A DNA stretch of 53,695 bases from NCBI GenBank assembly GCA_022824685.1, contig JAJDZJ010000125.1, positions 1 to 53,695 on the forward strand. The letters are read 5' to 3'. The stretch comes from Caldilineaceae bacterium. GTDB lineage: Bacteria; Chloroflexota; Anaerolineae; Caldilineales; Caldilineaceae. The position numbers were made by a program, and so were the translations under genes. This document shows positions 1 to 7,109 of the stretch, in pieces. The first letter of the stretch is position 1. Each line of letters opens with the position of its first letter. The notes under the pieces are model-generated. The model ran no database searches and was not told where the DNA came from. It saw only the letters and a list, made by a program, of their open reading frames with translations.

Positions 1-193
1 GCCCTCAGTCGGCGAGATAAGTTAAATTCTCCGTCTACGTGCCATCTTTCGTACATTTCCCTGTGTCTTACCCCGACCTGGAAGAGTATTCGGCTGCATT
101 TCGATGTTCTGACCCAATTTAGATGCAATCGCCCTGTGCAGTACAGTCTTCAATATTGACAAATTCCGGCCGTTTATGCTATTTTAAGCATAA

Positions 194-313
194 CGCAGTG
201 TGAACTGGGTTAGATGTGGCAGGAGGGATTCGAACCCTCAGATGACATCCGTTCCGAGCGGACCGCCTTTACCATTTAGCCACTGCCACACGACTAAACC
301 AGTCCACACTGCG
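194..313. repeat. 20-bp inverted repeat enclosing the tRNA gene
   Basis: The arms at 194-213 and 294-313 are reverse complements at 18 of 20 positions. In the minus-strand transcript one difference becomes a G-U wobble, so 19 of 20 positions can pair. The arms sit 1 nt beyond the tRNA 3' end and 4 nt beyond its 5' end, so the precursor leader and trailer can form a helix stacked outside the acceptor stem. A separate 7-bp hairpin (174-180 with 187-193, loop 181-186) directly abuts the lower arm. The pairing is seen in the sequence; a role in processing or termination is inference. Confidence 0.8.
215..289 (-). tRNA. tRNA with CGG anticodon (nominally Pro), atypical
   Basis: The minus strand folds into a full cloverleaf: a 7-bp acceptor stem (GTGGCAG with CTGCCAC), a short D-stem (GCT/GGC) with GG in the D-loop, a 5-bp anticodon stem, the loop CTCGGAA, a 7-nt variable region, a 5-bp T-stem (GAGGG/CCCTC) and T-loop TTCGAAT. 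The discriminator base is A and no CCA is encoded. The anticodon CGG (complement of 254-256) reads CCG, proline. Two standard bacterial tRNA-Pro features are missing: the first pair is G1-C72 rather than C1-G72, and position 37 is A rather than G. Tertiary-contact bases look intact, so it is probably a real tRNA, but its charging identity is uncertain. It could be a divergent or horizontally acquired copy. Confidence 0.8.
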
Positions 314-437
314 CCCTTCATTGTACCGCAATCCCCATCGCGTGTCCAGAATTAGAATAGGTTCACCAAGAGGCGTATATCCGGCACTGTGCCGAATTCT
401 GGCGCGAAATGGTCACATCTAAGTCTGCGCCCAATGT

Positions 438-461
438 TAGCATTTCGTTAGAGAAATGCTA
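438..461. repeat. Perfect 9-bp hairpin upstream of rpsO
   Basis: TAGCATTTC at 438-446 is perfectly complementary to GAAATGCTA at 453-461 with a 6-nt loop. No T-run follows on either strand, so a standard terminator is unlikely. It lies between the tRNA and the probable rpsO promoter and could be a protein-binding site or an RNA element. Apart from this and the promoter, nothing else was recognised between 314 and 767. Confidence 0.5.
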
Positions 462-588
462 GAGGCAGCCTTTTCGCTGTGAACTCAAGTTAGTAATTCC
501 CCTGCTAGATCGGCGAAGAAACGCGATCCACCGCCCCGGTCGCGACCTTTTCCATAGGCCCTCCGTATAGTGGCATAACCTTGAAAGT

Positions 589-617
589 TTGGGTGTCGCG
601 CCAACCTGTGCTAAACT
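589..617 (+). promoter_or_regulatory. Probable rpsO promoter
   Basis: A -35-like TTGGGT at 589-594 is followed by a 17-nt spacer and a -10-like TAAACT at 612-617 with an extended -10 TG at 609-610. It would give a leader of about 145 nt before rpsO. Consensus matching only. Confidence 0.4.
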
Positions 618-767
618 GATTCAGTACTGGCTGGGTCATGCGCCGTGGTATTCCAGCGATGATTCGGCTGGCGACAGGCAATGAGATGCCCTGCCAGAGA
701 ATGGTCGCAAGATGATTGCAGGGGTGGCTCTCTCTGGTCCTAAAGGAAAGGAGTTCAGGAGTACCAC

Positions 768-1037
768 ATGAGTATTTCCACGGAAGAAAAGACCAGGATC
801 ATTGAAGAATATCGAACCTTCGAGCAGGATACGGGTTCGCCGGAAGTTCAGGTCGCGCTCCTGACCACACGCATAAATGCGCTGACCGAACACCTGAAAA
901 TCCACAAACATGATGCAGGATCGCGCAGAGGGTTGTTGAAGCTCGTCGGCCAGCGCCGCCGCCATCTGGCCTACCTGGCCAGGAAGGACGTAAACCGCTA
1001 TCGCCAGCTGATCCAAAGGCTGGGACTGCGTCGATAA
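768..1037 (+). CDS. rpsO: 30S ribosomal protein S15
   Basis: This encodes an 89-residue protein, the usual S15 length. S15 binds the central domain of 16S rRNA early in small-subunit assembly. The family pattern is clear throughout: the N-terminal helix with KTRIIEEYR, then [16 protein letters not shown], the LKIHKHD segment with its conserved Hxx[20 protein letters not shown], and the C-terminal [11 protein letters not shown]. The ATG at 768 has AGGAG at 757-761 as a ribosome binding site, with a purine-rich AAAGGAAAGGAG just upstream. It precedes pnp, the classical rpsO-pnp order, but a hairpin directly after the stop suggests partial separation of the two transcripts. Known S15 proteins repress their own mRNA; whether this leader does is not shown. 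Confidence 0.97.
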   Translation: MSISTEEKTRIIEEYRTFEQDTGSPEVQVALLTTRINALTEHLKIHKHDAGSRRGLLKLVGQRRRHLAYLARKDVNRYRQLIQRLGLRR

Positions 1038-1046
1038 TTGCTGCAA

Positions 1047-1080
1047 AAGGGACGATCTGCATGGCTTTTCGTCCCTTCTT
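1047..1080 (+). terminator. Hairpin terminator after rpsO
   Basis: AAGGGACGA at 1047-1055 pairs perfectly with TCGTCCCTT at 1069-1077 (9 bp, 13-nt loop) and is followed by CTTATATTG. It starts 10 nt after the rpsO stop. The T-tract is weak, so it may be partly read through into pnp or act as an mRNA 3'-end stabiliser. Confidence 0.6.
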
Positions 1081-1269
1081 ATATTGTCACGCCGGACAAG
1101 CCTCGGACCATTCATGGATGGAAACTGACTGTAGAATCTGAGGCAGCCTCCGCAGTGTAGAGTGTCGCATCCGCGCTTGACCGCGCGGCGAGAAAAGAGA
1201 TCTACTGCCACCAGCCGCTCGCAATGGCACTTTGTGCTCAATGTATTGTGCCGGGCAGGCTACTGCCTC

Positions 1270-1365
1270 CGAGGTCCGGCATTGGAGAATGGACCGAAGC
1301 CAGAGTCCAGTGAACTGCTTGCGTTTTCGCACGCGCTTCGATCCGTTCTCCAGTTCCGCACCTCG
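1270..1365 (+). promoter_or_regulatory. Long hairpin in the pnp leader (31-bp arms)
   Basis: The arms 1270-1300 and 1335-1365 are each 31 nt and match as reverse complements at 26 of 31 positions; two mismatches become G-U wobbles in the plus-strand RNA, so about 28 positions pair. The 34-nt loop contains a small TGCG/CGCA hairpin. It lies roughly 195-290 nt upstream of the pnp start in a region without a credible gene. In Escherichia coli a long leader duplex cut by RNase III mediates PNPase autoregulation; a similar role here is inference. Confidence 0.6.
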
Positions 1366-1421
1366 AAACAATGCGCTGAGGCTTCGTAGAGTCGATGAAG
1401 ACCGAACAGAATGGTCCTCAT

Positions 1422-1480
1422 CCTGAACCTGCGAACCCGGTTGCCGGTGGCGGCAACGCCGGATGCGTTGCAGGTTCAGG
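1422..1480 (+). promoter_or_regulatory. Second nested hairpin in the pnp leader
   Basis: CCTGAACCTGC at 1422-1432 pairs perfectly with GCAGGTTCAGG at 1470-1480. An inner hairpin, GTTGCC at 1440-1445 with GGCAAC at 1452-1457, is nested inside. No T-run follows, so it looks more like a leader structure than a terminator. It ends 80 nt before the pnp start codon. Confidence 0.55.
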
Positions 1481-1560
1481 CAGGTTCCGAGCCGGTGGCG
1501 TCACCTGCACGCACGACCCATTTGGGCGCGCGTCGCAAAGCCCACTTCGAGGTGAAAACA

Positions 1561-3822
1561 ATGGAGCAACCAAGATTGTTTGAAGGCTCCCAGGTCTATA
1601 ACACGACCTTGGGCGACAAAGAGATCAGCATTGAGACAGGCATCCTTGCCCAACAGGCAGGCGGCGCCGTAACCGTACGTTGCGGAGACACTGTGATCCT
1701 CGCAACGGCCACGATGGACAGAGGAGTGCGGCCGGGAATCAACTTCTTTCCTCTGACCGTAGACTTTGAAGAAAAACTCTACGCCGCGGGCCGCATTCCC
1801 GGCAACCTCTTCCGTCGTGAAGGCAGGCCCAGCGAACAGGCAATCCTCCTCTGCCGGCTCGTAGACCGGCCCCTCCGCCCTCTCTTCCCCAAGGGCATGC
1901 GCAACGAGGTGCAGGTCATCCTCACCGCCCTCAGTTCCGACAACGAGCACCTGATCGACCCGCTGGCAATCATTGGCGCTTCTGCCGCTCTTGCCATCAG
2001 CGACATTCCCTGGAGCGGGCCCGTAGGCGCAGCCTCCGTCGCCTATGTTGACGGCGAAATGATCGTCAACCCAACAGCCTCCGACATGGAACTGAGTACG
2101 CTCGGCCTACAAGTCGCCGGCACCGCCGACAACATTCTGATGGTGGAGGCAGGCGCAGACGAGTTGCCGGAAGAAATCATGCTGGATGGACTGCGGCTCG
2201 CCTATGAGGCGATGCAGCCCGCCATCCAAACGATCGAGCAAATGCAGGCCGATCTCGGCAAAGAGAAGTTCACCGACTACCCCGTCTTTGAAGCCGCCGA
2301 AAGCACCGTCGAAGTCGTCAGCCAGATGGCGCGCGATAAAGTGAACGCTGCCGTATTCGAAACGACTGACCGCAACGATCGCAAGACCCGTCTCGCCGAG
2401 ACGAAAGCCGAAACCATGGAGTCTCTGGCCGAACAGATCGCCGCCGGGGAGGTCGAAGCCGCTGACGTCGATGACACGCTGGACAGTCTCTACAAAGATG
2501 CCGTCCGCAGGCAAATCCTCGACCAAAGCGTCCGCCCTGACGGACGAGATCCCCAAACCGTGCGCCCTATCCAGGTACAGGTGGGCAATATCCCTCGCGT
2601 CCACGGCAGCGGACTCTTCATGCGCGGCGAAACGCACGTCCTGACGATCGCCACGCTCGGTACGCCAGGTGACGCCCAACGGCTCTACACTCTGCAACCT
2701 GAAGACGAAAAACGCTACATCCATCACTACAACTTTCCGCCCTACTCAACCGGCGAAGCCTACCCCATGAGAGGCCCCAAGCGCCGCGAAATCGGCCACG
2801 GGGCCCTTGCCGAAAGGGCTTTGCAGCCGGTCATTCCCGACGAGTTCCCCTACACGTTGCGCCTTGTCAGCGAAGCTGTCAGCAGCAACGGCTCCACCAG
2901 CATGGGCTCCGTCTGCGGCAGCACCTTGGCGCTGATGGACGCTGGCGTCCCAATCGACGCGCCCGTGTCCGGTATCGCGATGGGTCTGGTGCAGGACCAG
3001 GAAACCGGCGATTACGTTGTCCTGTCAGACATCCAGGGCGTCGAAGATCACCTCGGTGACATGGACTTCAAAGTGGCAGGCAGCAGCCATGGCATCACCG
3101 CCCTGCAAATGGACCTCAAGATTAAGGGGTTGGACTTCGAGATTCTGCGGATTGCGCTGGAGCAGGCACGGCAAGGGCGGCTCCACATCATGGAAAAGAT
3201 GCTGGATGTTCTCCCCGAATCCCGCGAAGAACTCAGCCCCCACGCGCCCCGCATCCTTACCGTCACCGTTGATCCTGAAAAGATCGGCAAAATCATCGGC
3301 CCGGGCGGCAAGACCGTCCGTGCTTTGCAGGAGCGCTACGAGGTCAAAATCGATATCGATGATGACGGCTCCGTATTCATCTCCGGTCTTAACGGCCTCG
3401 CCGCCGAAGAGGCCCGCCGCGAAATCGAATCTCTGACCGAAGAGGTCGAAATCGGCAAGATCTACACGGGGCAGGTGGTAAGGGTCGAAGCCTACGGCGC
3501 CTTTGTCAACCTGTTGCCGGGTGTTGATGGGTTGGTGCACATCAGCCAGCTGGCCGACTACCGAGTCAATAATGTAGAGGAAATCGCAAACGTTGGCGAC
3601 GAACTCACGACCATGGTGATCGATATCGACCCGGCCGGCAAAATCCGGCTGAGCAGGCAAGCCGTGTTGGAAGGTTGGAGCGCCGAAGAAGCCCGCGAAC
3701 GGGACCGCGGCGGCCGGCGAGGCGGTGGCGGCCGCGACCGGGGCGGCCGCGACCGGGGCGGCCGCGATCGCGGCAGAGAGCGCGACCGCAGCATGAGAAA
3801 CGGCGGTCGGCCCCGCAGATAG
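1561..3822 (+). CDS. pnp: Polyribonucleotide nucleotidyltransferase (PNPase)
   Basis: PNPase degrades RNA 3'-5' by phosphorolysis and forms a trimeric ring with KH and S1 RNA-binding domains. The 753-residue product shows two RNase PH domains, with the second active region recognised by [19 protein letters not shown] and the metal-site segment [15 protein letters not shown] domain follows with GPGG at residues 580-583, then an S1 domain from about 632 to 700. The last 40 residues are an unusual Arg-Gly-Asp-rich tail encoded by 15-bp DNA repeats. The ATG at 1561 is preferred over an upstream start at 1411: it has GAGGTG at 1549-1554, and the protein then begins with the family-typical EQPRLFEG segment. 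lepB starts 44 nt after the stop. The leader holds two large hairpins that may control expression. Confidence 0.97.
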   Translation: MEQPRLFEGSQVYNTTLGDKEISIETGILAQQAGGAVTVRCGDTVILATATMDRGVRPGINFFPLTVDFEEKLYAAGRIPGNLFRREGRPSEQAILLCRLVDRPLRPLFPKGMRNEVQVILTALSSDNEHLIDPLAIIGASAALAISDIPWSGPVGAASVAYVDGEMIVNPTASDMELSTLGLQVAGTADNILMVEAGADELPEEIMLDGLRLAYEAMQPAIQTIEQMQADLGKEKFTDYPVFEAAESTVEVVSQMARDKVNAAVFETTDRNDRKTRLAETKAETMESLAEQIAAGEVEAADVDDTLDSLYKDAVRRQILDQSVRPDGRDPQTVRPIQVQVGNIPRVHGSGLFMRGETHVLTIATLGTPGDAQRLYTLQPEDEKRYIHHYNFPPYSTGEAYPMRGPKRREIGHGALAERALQPVIPDEFPYTLRLVSEAVSSNGSTSMGSVCGSTLALMDAGVPIDAPVSGIAMGLVQDQETGDYVVLSDIQGVEDHLGDMDFKVAGSSHGITALQMDLKIKGLDFEILRIALEQARQGRLHIMEKMLDVLPESREELSPHAPRILTVTVDPEKIGKIIGPGGKTVRALQERYEVKIDIDDDGSVFISGLNGLAAEEARREIESLTEEVEIGKIYTGQVVRVEAYGAFVNLLPGVDGLVHISQLADYRVNNVEEIANVGDELTTMVIDIDPAGKIRLSRQAVLEGWSAEEARERDRGGRRGGGGRDRGGRDRGGRDRGRERDRSMRNGGRPRR
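3731..3775 (+). repeat. 15-bp tandem repeat inside the pnp 3' end
   Basis: Three in-frame copies of a 15-bp unit begin at 3731, 3746 and 3761. The first two are identical and the third has diverged. They encode repeated GRDRG pentapeptides in the PNPase tail. The repeat length is a multiple of three, so copy-number change would keep the frame. Confidence 0.75.
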
Positions 3823-3866
3823 AAGGCAGGGGCGGCTGCAGCTTCAGCTGGCAGGCTCACAGGACC

Positions 3867-4598
3867 ATGACGTCGACTCGAAACCAGGGGGAACGGATAG
3901 ATCCTCGCGAGCCGATGCCTGCGGATGGCGCAAACGCCGACGAAACGCCACCAGCGGGGCCGGCCGTGCAACCGTCCGAAAAGGGCGAGTCTGGATCCGG
4001 CGGCTACATCCTGGACCCGCCCGAACCAGCTATCGAGCCTGAATCAGAAGCGACGTCAGTCGGCGCGGCCTTGGTCGTCACCCTGAAAGAAATCGTGCAA
4101 GTCGTGCTGCCAGCGGTCGCGCTGGCAGCATTTATTCACCTGTTCCTGGCCCAGGCCACCATCGTGCGCGGGCAGAGCATGCAACCCAATCTCCGGCCCA
4201 ACGAACGTCTCATCATGGAGAAGCTGAGCTACTATTTCCAAACTCCGACCTACGATGAAATCGTCGTGCTGGATCTGCCTGAATCCAGAGCGCTAATGAT
4301 CAAAAGGGTCGTCGGCCTTCCCGGCGACACCATCGAGCTTGACGACGGCCTCGTCTATGTGAACGGAGCTGTCGTCGAGAATCCCATCATTCTGAACGAT
4401 GAACCGACTTCCACCGATCAGGATTCATACACCGCTTTCGGACCCGTCATCTTGGATAGAGACAGTTACTATGTCCTTGGCGACAATCGCGAAAACAGCA
4501 ATGACAGCCGCGTTTTCGGCCCCGTGCACCGTGACGACATCAAGGGCCGCATCTGGGTCCGATACTGGCCGTTGACGCGGCTCACCGTATACAGGTAG
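3867..4598 (+). CDS. lepB: Signal peptidase I
   Basis: This type I signal peptidase (243 residues) removes signal peptides from exported proteins at the outer face of the membrane. The N-terminal 65 residues are acidic, Pro-rich and probably cytoplasmic. One membrane segment follows at about 76-97. The catalytic serine is S104 in RGQSMQPNL and the general-base lysine is K146 in MIKRVVGLPGD. The conserved GDNRENSNDSRVFGPV box is near the C-terminus. The ATG at 3867 was chosen because the open frame further upstream overlaps pnp and encodes Arg/Pro-rich shadow sequence; its ribosome binding site is weak, and an ATG at 3915 is an alternative. It is likely cotranscribed with pnp. Confidence 0.93.
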   Translation: MTSTRNQGERIDPREPMPADGANADETPPAGPAVQPSEKGESGSGGYILDPPEPAIEPESEATSVGAALVVTLKEIVQVVLPAVALAAFIHLFLAQATIVRGQSMQPNLRPNERLIMEKLSYYFQTPTYDEIVVLDLPESRALMIKRVVGLPGDTIELDDGLVYVNGAVVENPIILNDEPTSTDQDSYTAFGPVILDRDSYYVLGDNRENSNDSRVFGPVHRDDIKGRIWVRYWPLTRLTVYR

Positions 4599-4695
4599 TC
4601 TGACCTGTGAACCGATTCGCAACCTGTGCAGTTGACCATCCCTGCCGGAAACATGGGCGGAACGGAGGTCGAACCCTCACGCTTCCCGCAATGCC

Positions 4696-6501
4696 ATGAG
4701 CACGAAACGCTGGAGTACCACCACAAAGATAGTGGTGTCGGCAAGCCTCGGCCTCCTGGCCGTTCTGCTCCTATATGCATTCCGTGTGATGATCCAACCA
4801 ACGATCATCGCGCTTCTCCTCACGTTTGTCCTCTATCAACCCGTCAGCTGGGTACAGCAGCGCACCGGCTGGAGTCGCGCTACCTCGATCGTAGCCGTCT
4901 ACCTGCTGGTTATTCTCCTGCTGATCATCGCGCCTATAATCTTCGTGCCGCGCGTCGTTTCTTCGGTTGAATCATTGCTCATCCTGCTCGAGTCCATGGT
5001 GGCGGACCTTGAGGAAGCCGGTACGGGAACTCTTCCGGCAATCTTTGGGTTCGATCTAAACGTCAACATAATTCTGCAGCAATTTGGCGCTGTCATCCAG
5101 AATGTTCTCTCCCAGGCAGGGACAGGCGCGCTCGGACTGGCCGCCACGCTCACAACCGGCGTATTGACCACAATCTATGTGCTGGTACTGGGTTTCTGGC
5201 TGCTCAAAGACGTCATCAAGCTGCAACGCATGGTGATGAACGCGCTGCCGACCGAATACCGGGATGATGTCCAACGTCTTACTCAGGAACTGGGCGAAAT
5301 CTGGATGGCCTTCCTGCGCGGCCAGCTCGTGCTGGGTCTCGTGGTTGGATTCATTACCTGGATCATCATGTCCATCGTCGGTCTGCCCAATGCCGCCGGC
5401 CTGGCCCTGCTCGCCGGCGTGCTCGAGTTCCTGCCTACCGTAGGGCCCGGAATCAGCGGCGCGATCGGAACGTTGGTGGCCCTCCTCCAGGGCTCGACCT
5501 GGCTGCCCCTGGGCCGTCTGCCTTTCGCCATCATCGTACTGATTCTGTACATCTTGATTACCCAGGTTGAAAGCGTCTACCTCATCCCGCGGCTGGTCGG
5601 ACGCCGCGTTCGGCTGCATCCCGCGGTCACCTTTACCGGCATCATCAGCGCCGCCCTTGTATTCGGTGTGGTCGGAATTCTCCTGATCACGCCGACCATT
5701 GCCAGTGTCCGCGCCCTGCTCGGCTACGTCTTTCGCAAACTTCGAGACCTTGAACCCTTTGAATCTTCGCAACAACAGAATGAGATTCAGATACCGGGCC
5801 TGATCGGCGGCCACTGGATCGAAGGTGTCGTGTTCGATCTGGATGGCACACTGACATATCTCGACTGGTCGCTCGCCAGCGACCTGGCCAAGCGATCGGA
5901 CCGGCTTGAACGCATTTGGCCGCACGACAGACGAGAACAGTTTTTCCGGCGCTTCATGGCATGGATGGAAGGGCCCTCCCTGGCCGCGATCAGTCTGCTC
6001 ACCTGGCTAAGGCTTCACGACGACGCTCGCCGGCTGACCTCCCGGCTCCAACGCCTGCGCGCCTTTCCCCCTCCAGAATCTCAGAAGCTGCGTGAAGGTG
6101 TGCCTGATCTGCTATTGGAACTGCGGCAACAGTACAAAGTAGCGCTGCTGACGAATCGCTCTAAGCGGGAGATGGAAACTTTCCTCCAGGGCGCCGATCT
6201 ACCCGAAAACCTGTTCGACGCAATCGTCACCCGCGACGATCTGCGCAAACCTTCTCCCAACAGTGAAGGGCTAATCAGCGTGCTTGAAATTCTGAATCTG
6301 CCCGCTGATGCCTGTCTCGTCGTGGGCGATACCGAACTGCACCTGCGTGTAGGCGAAGCAGTCGGCGCGGTCCAGGTTGGACTCCTCTGTGGGATGGGAT
6401 CGACCCAGAACTTCAGCAACGCCGACCTGGTCCTGGAGGAGCCGGTGGACCTGATCGCCTACCTCAACCGGCCCCAGGTTGTTGAGAAGCTGTGGTCGTA
6501 A
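4696..6501 (+). CDS. AI-2E-family permease fused to a HAD-superfamily hydrolase
   Basis: One uninterrupted 601-residue frame joins two domains normally found separately. Residues 1 to about 355 are a multi-pass membrane protein of the AI-2E transporter (UPF0118/TqsA/PerM) family, with hydrophobic segments throughout and the family-like stretch LAGVLEFLPTVGPGISG. Residues about 372-601 are a HAD-type hydrolase: nucleophile motif VVFDLDGTL with D381 and D383, motif II T486 in LLTNRS, motif III K518 in LRKPSP, and motif IV VVGDTELH with D545. The insertion after motif I is a helical cap, as in phosphoglycolate-phosphatase-like enzymes. Each domain is complete, so a phosphatase tethered to the inner face of the membrane is plausible; its substrate is unknown. 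The start has no strong ribosome binding site. Confidence 0.88.
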   Translation: MSTKRWSTTTKIVVSASLGLLAVLLLYAFRVMIQPTIIALLLTFVLYQPVSWVQQRTGWSRATSIVAVYLLVILLLIIAPIIFVPRVVSSVESLLILLESMVADLEEAGTGTLPAIFGFDLNVNIILQQFGAVIQNVLSQAGTGALGLAATLTTGVLTTIYVLVLGFWLLKDVIKLQRMVMNALPTEYRDDVQRLTQELGEIWMAFLRGQLVLGLVVGFITWIIMSIVGLPNAAGLALLAGVLEFLPTVGPGISGAIGTLVALLQGSTWLPLGRLPFAIIVLILYILITQVESVYLIPRLVGRRVRLHPAVTFTGIISAALVFGVVGILLITPTIASVRALLGYVFRKLRDLEPFESSQQQNEIQIPGLIGGHWIEGVVFDLDGTLTYLDWSLASDLAKRSDRLERIWPHDRREQFFRRFMAWMEGPSLAAISLLTWLRLHDDARRLTSRLQRLRAFPPPESQKLREGVPDLLLELRQQYKVALLTNRSKREMETFLQGADLPENLFDAIVTRDDLRKPSPNSEGLISVLEILNLPADACLVVGDTELHLRVGEAVGAVQVGLLCGMGSTQNFSNADLVLEEPVDLIAYLNRPQVVEKLWS

Positions 6502-7109
6502 CCGCGCAGCGGCCCGTCCGGTTCCCCTTCCCCAAACCACATTCCCAGTCGCGCCAAGGTCCGCCTTCAGCTTTCGCGGAGGGTCCGCCCAAGTAGGCAG
6601 TTTGGACTTGACGCTGTCAGGAGAAGACGGCTGCAGGATTCAGTGTAAACTCCTATATCCAACCTGTTTCTAGCCCCCATTCTGCCCTGCCCCCCATATG
6701 GTCGCCCTGCCTCCTATGTCCGCTCCCTTCACGGACAAATGTTGCGCCCCGTGCCACCCGTGGCTCAAAAGTGGGCGTACTTCGCGCCTCTCCAGTTTGA
6801 CGCGTACAAGCCTCACACCGCCACCAAAACGCTCGAATTCTCTCTCGTAAACGCTTGCAAACGCTCGTTATCGCTCAAGCCAAGCTCGTCTGAGCGTGTG
6901 CCTGATTCTCTTCAGTTGCCGGAGGCATTTAAGCGCCGTTTCAGTACCCTTCTGACTATCTCCTCCCACTTTGCACAGGGCTCTCCTCGTGCGGGTGAGG
7001 CATACCTTTTGCCCGCAACGGGGCGCACAGCGCCAGCTGCATGAACGAAAGTTAAGCGACCCCGCTCACACCCGGTCAAACCGTTCACCTTCCCCGGCCA
7101 CGGCCGGCA
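6502..7109. other. Intergenic region, no gene recognised
   Basis: About 600 nt lie between the convergent permease/HAD gene and comEC. Short open frames here (for example 6739-7044) match no family and lack ribosome binding sites. The only structure noticed is three copies of AAACGCTYG at 6827-6835, 6849-6857 and 6859-6867. No clear terminator was found for either flanking gene. Confidence 0.5.

Noticed and set aside
438..461. Terminator of an upstream gene
   Set aside because: The stem is perfect, but no T-run follows on either strand and no plus-strand gene precedes it.
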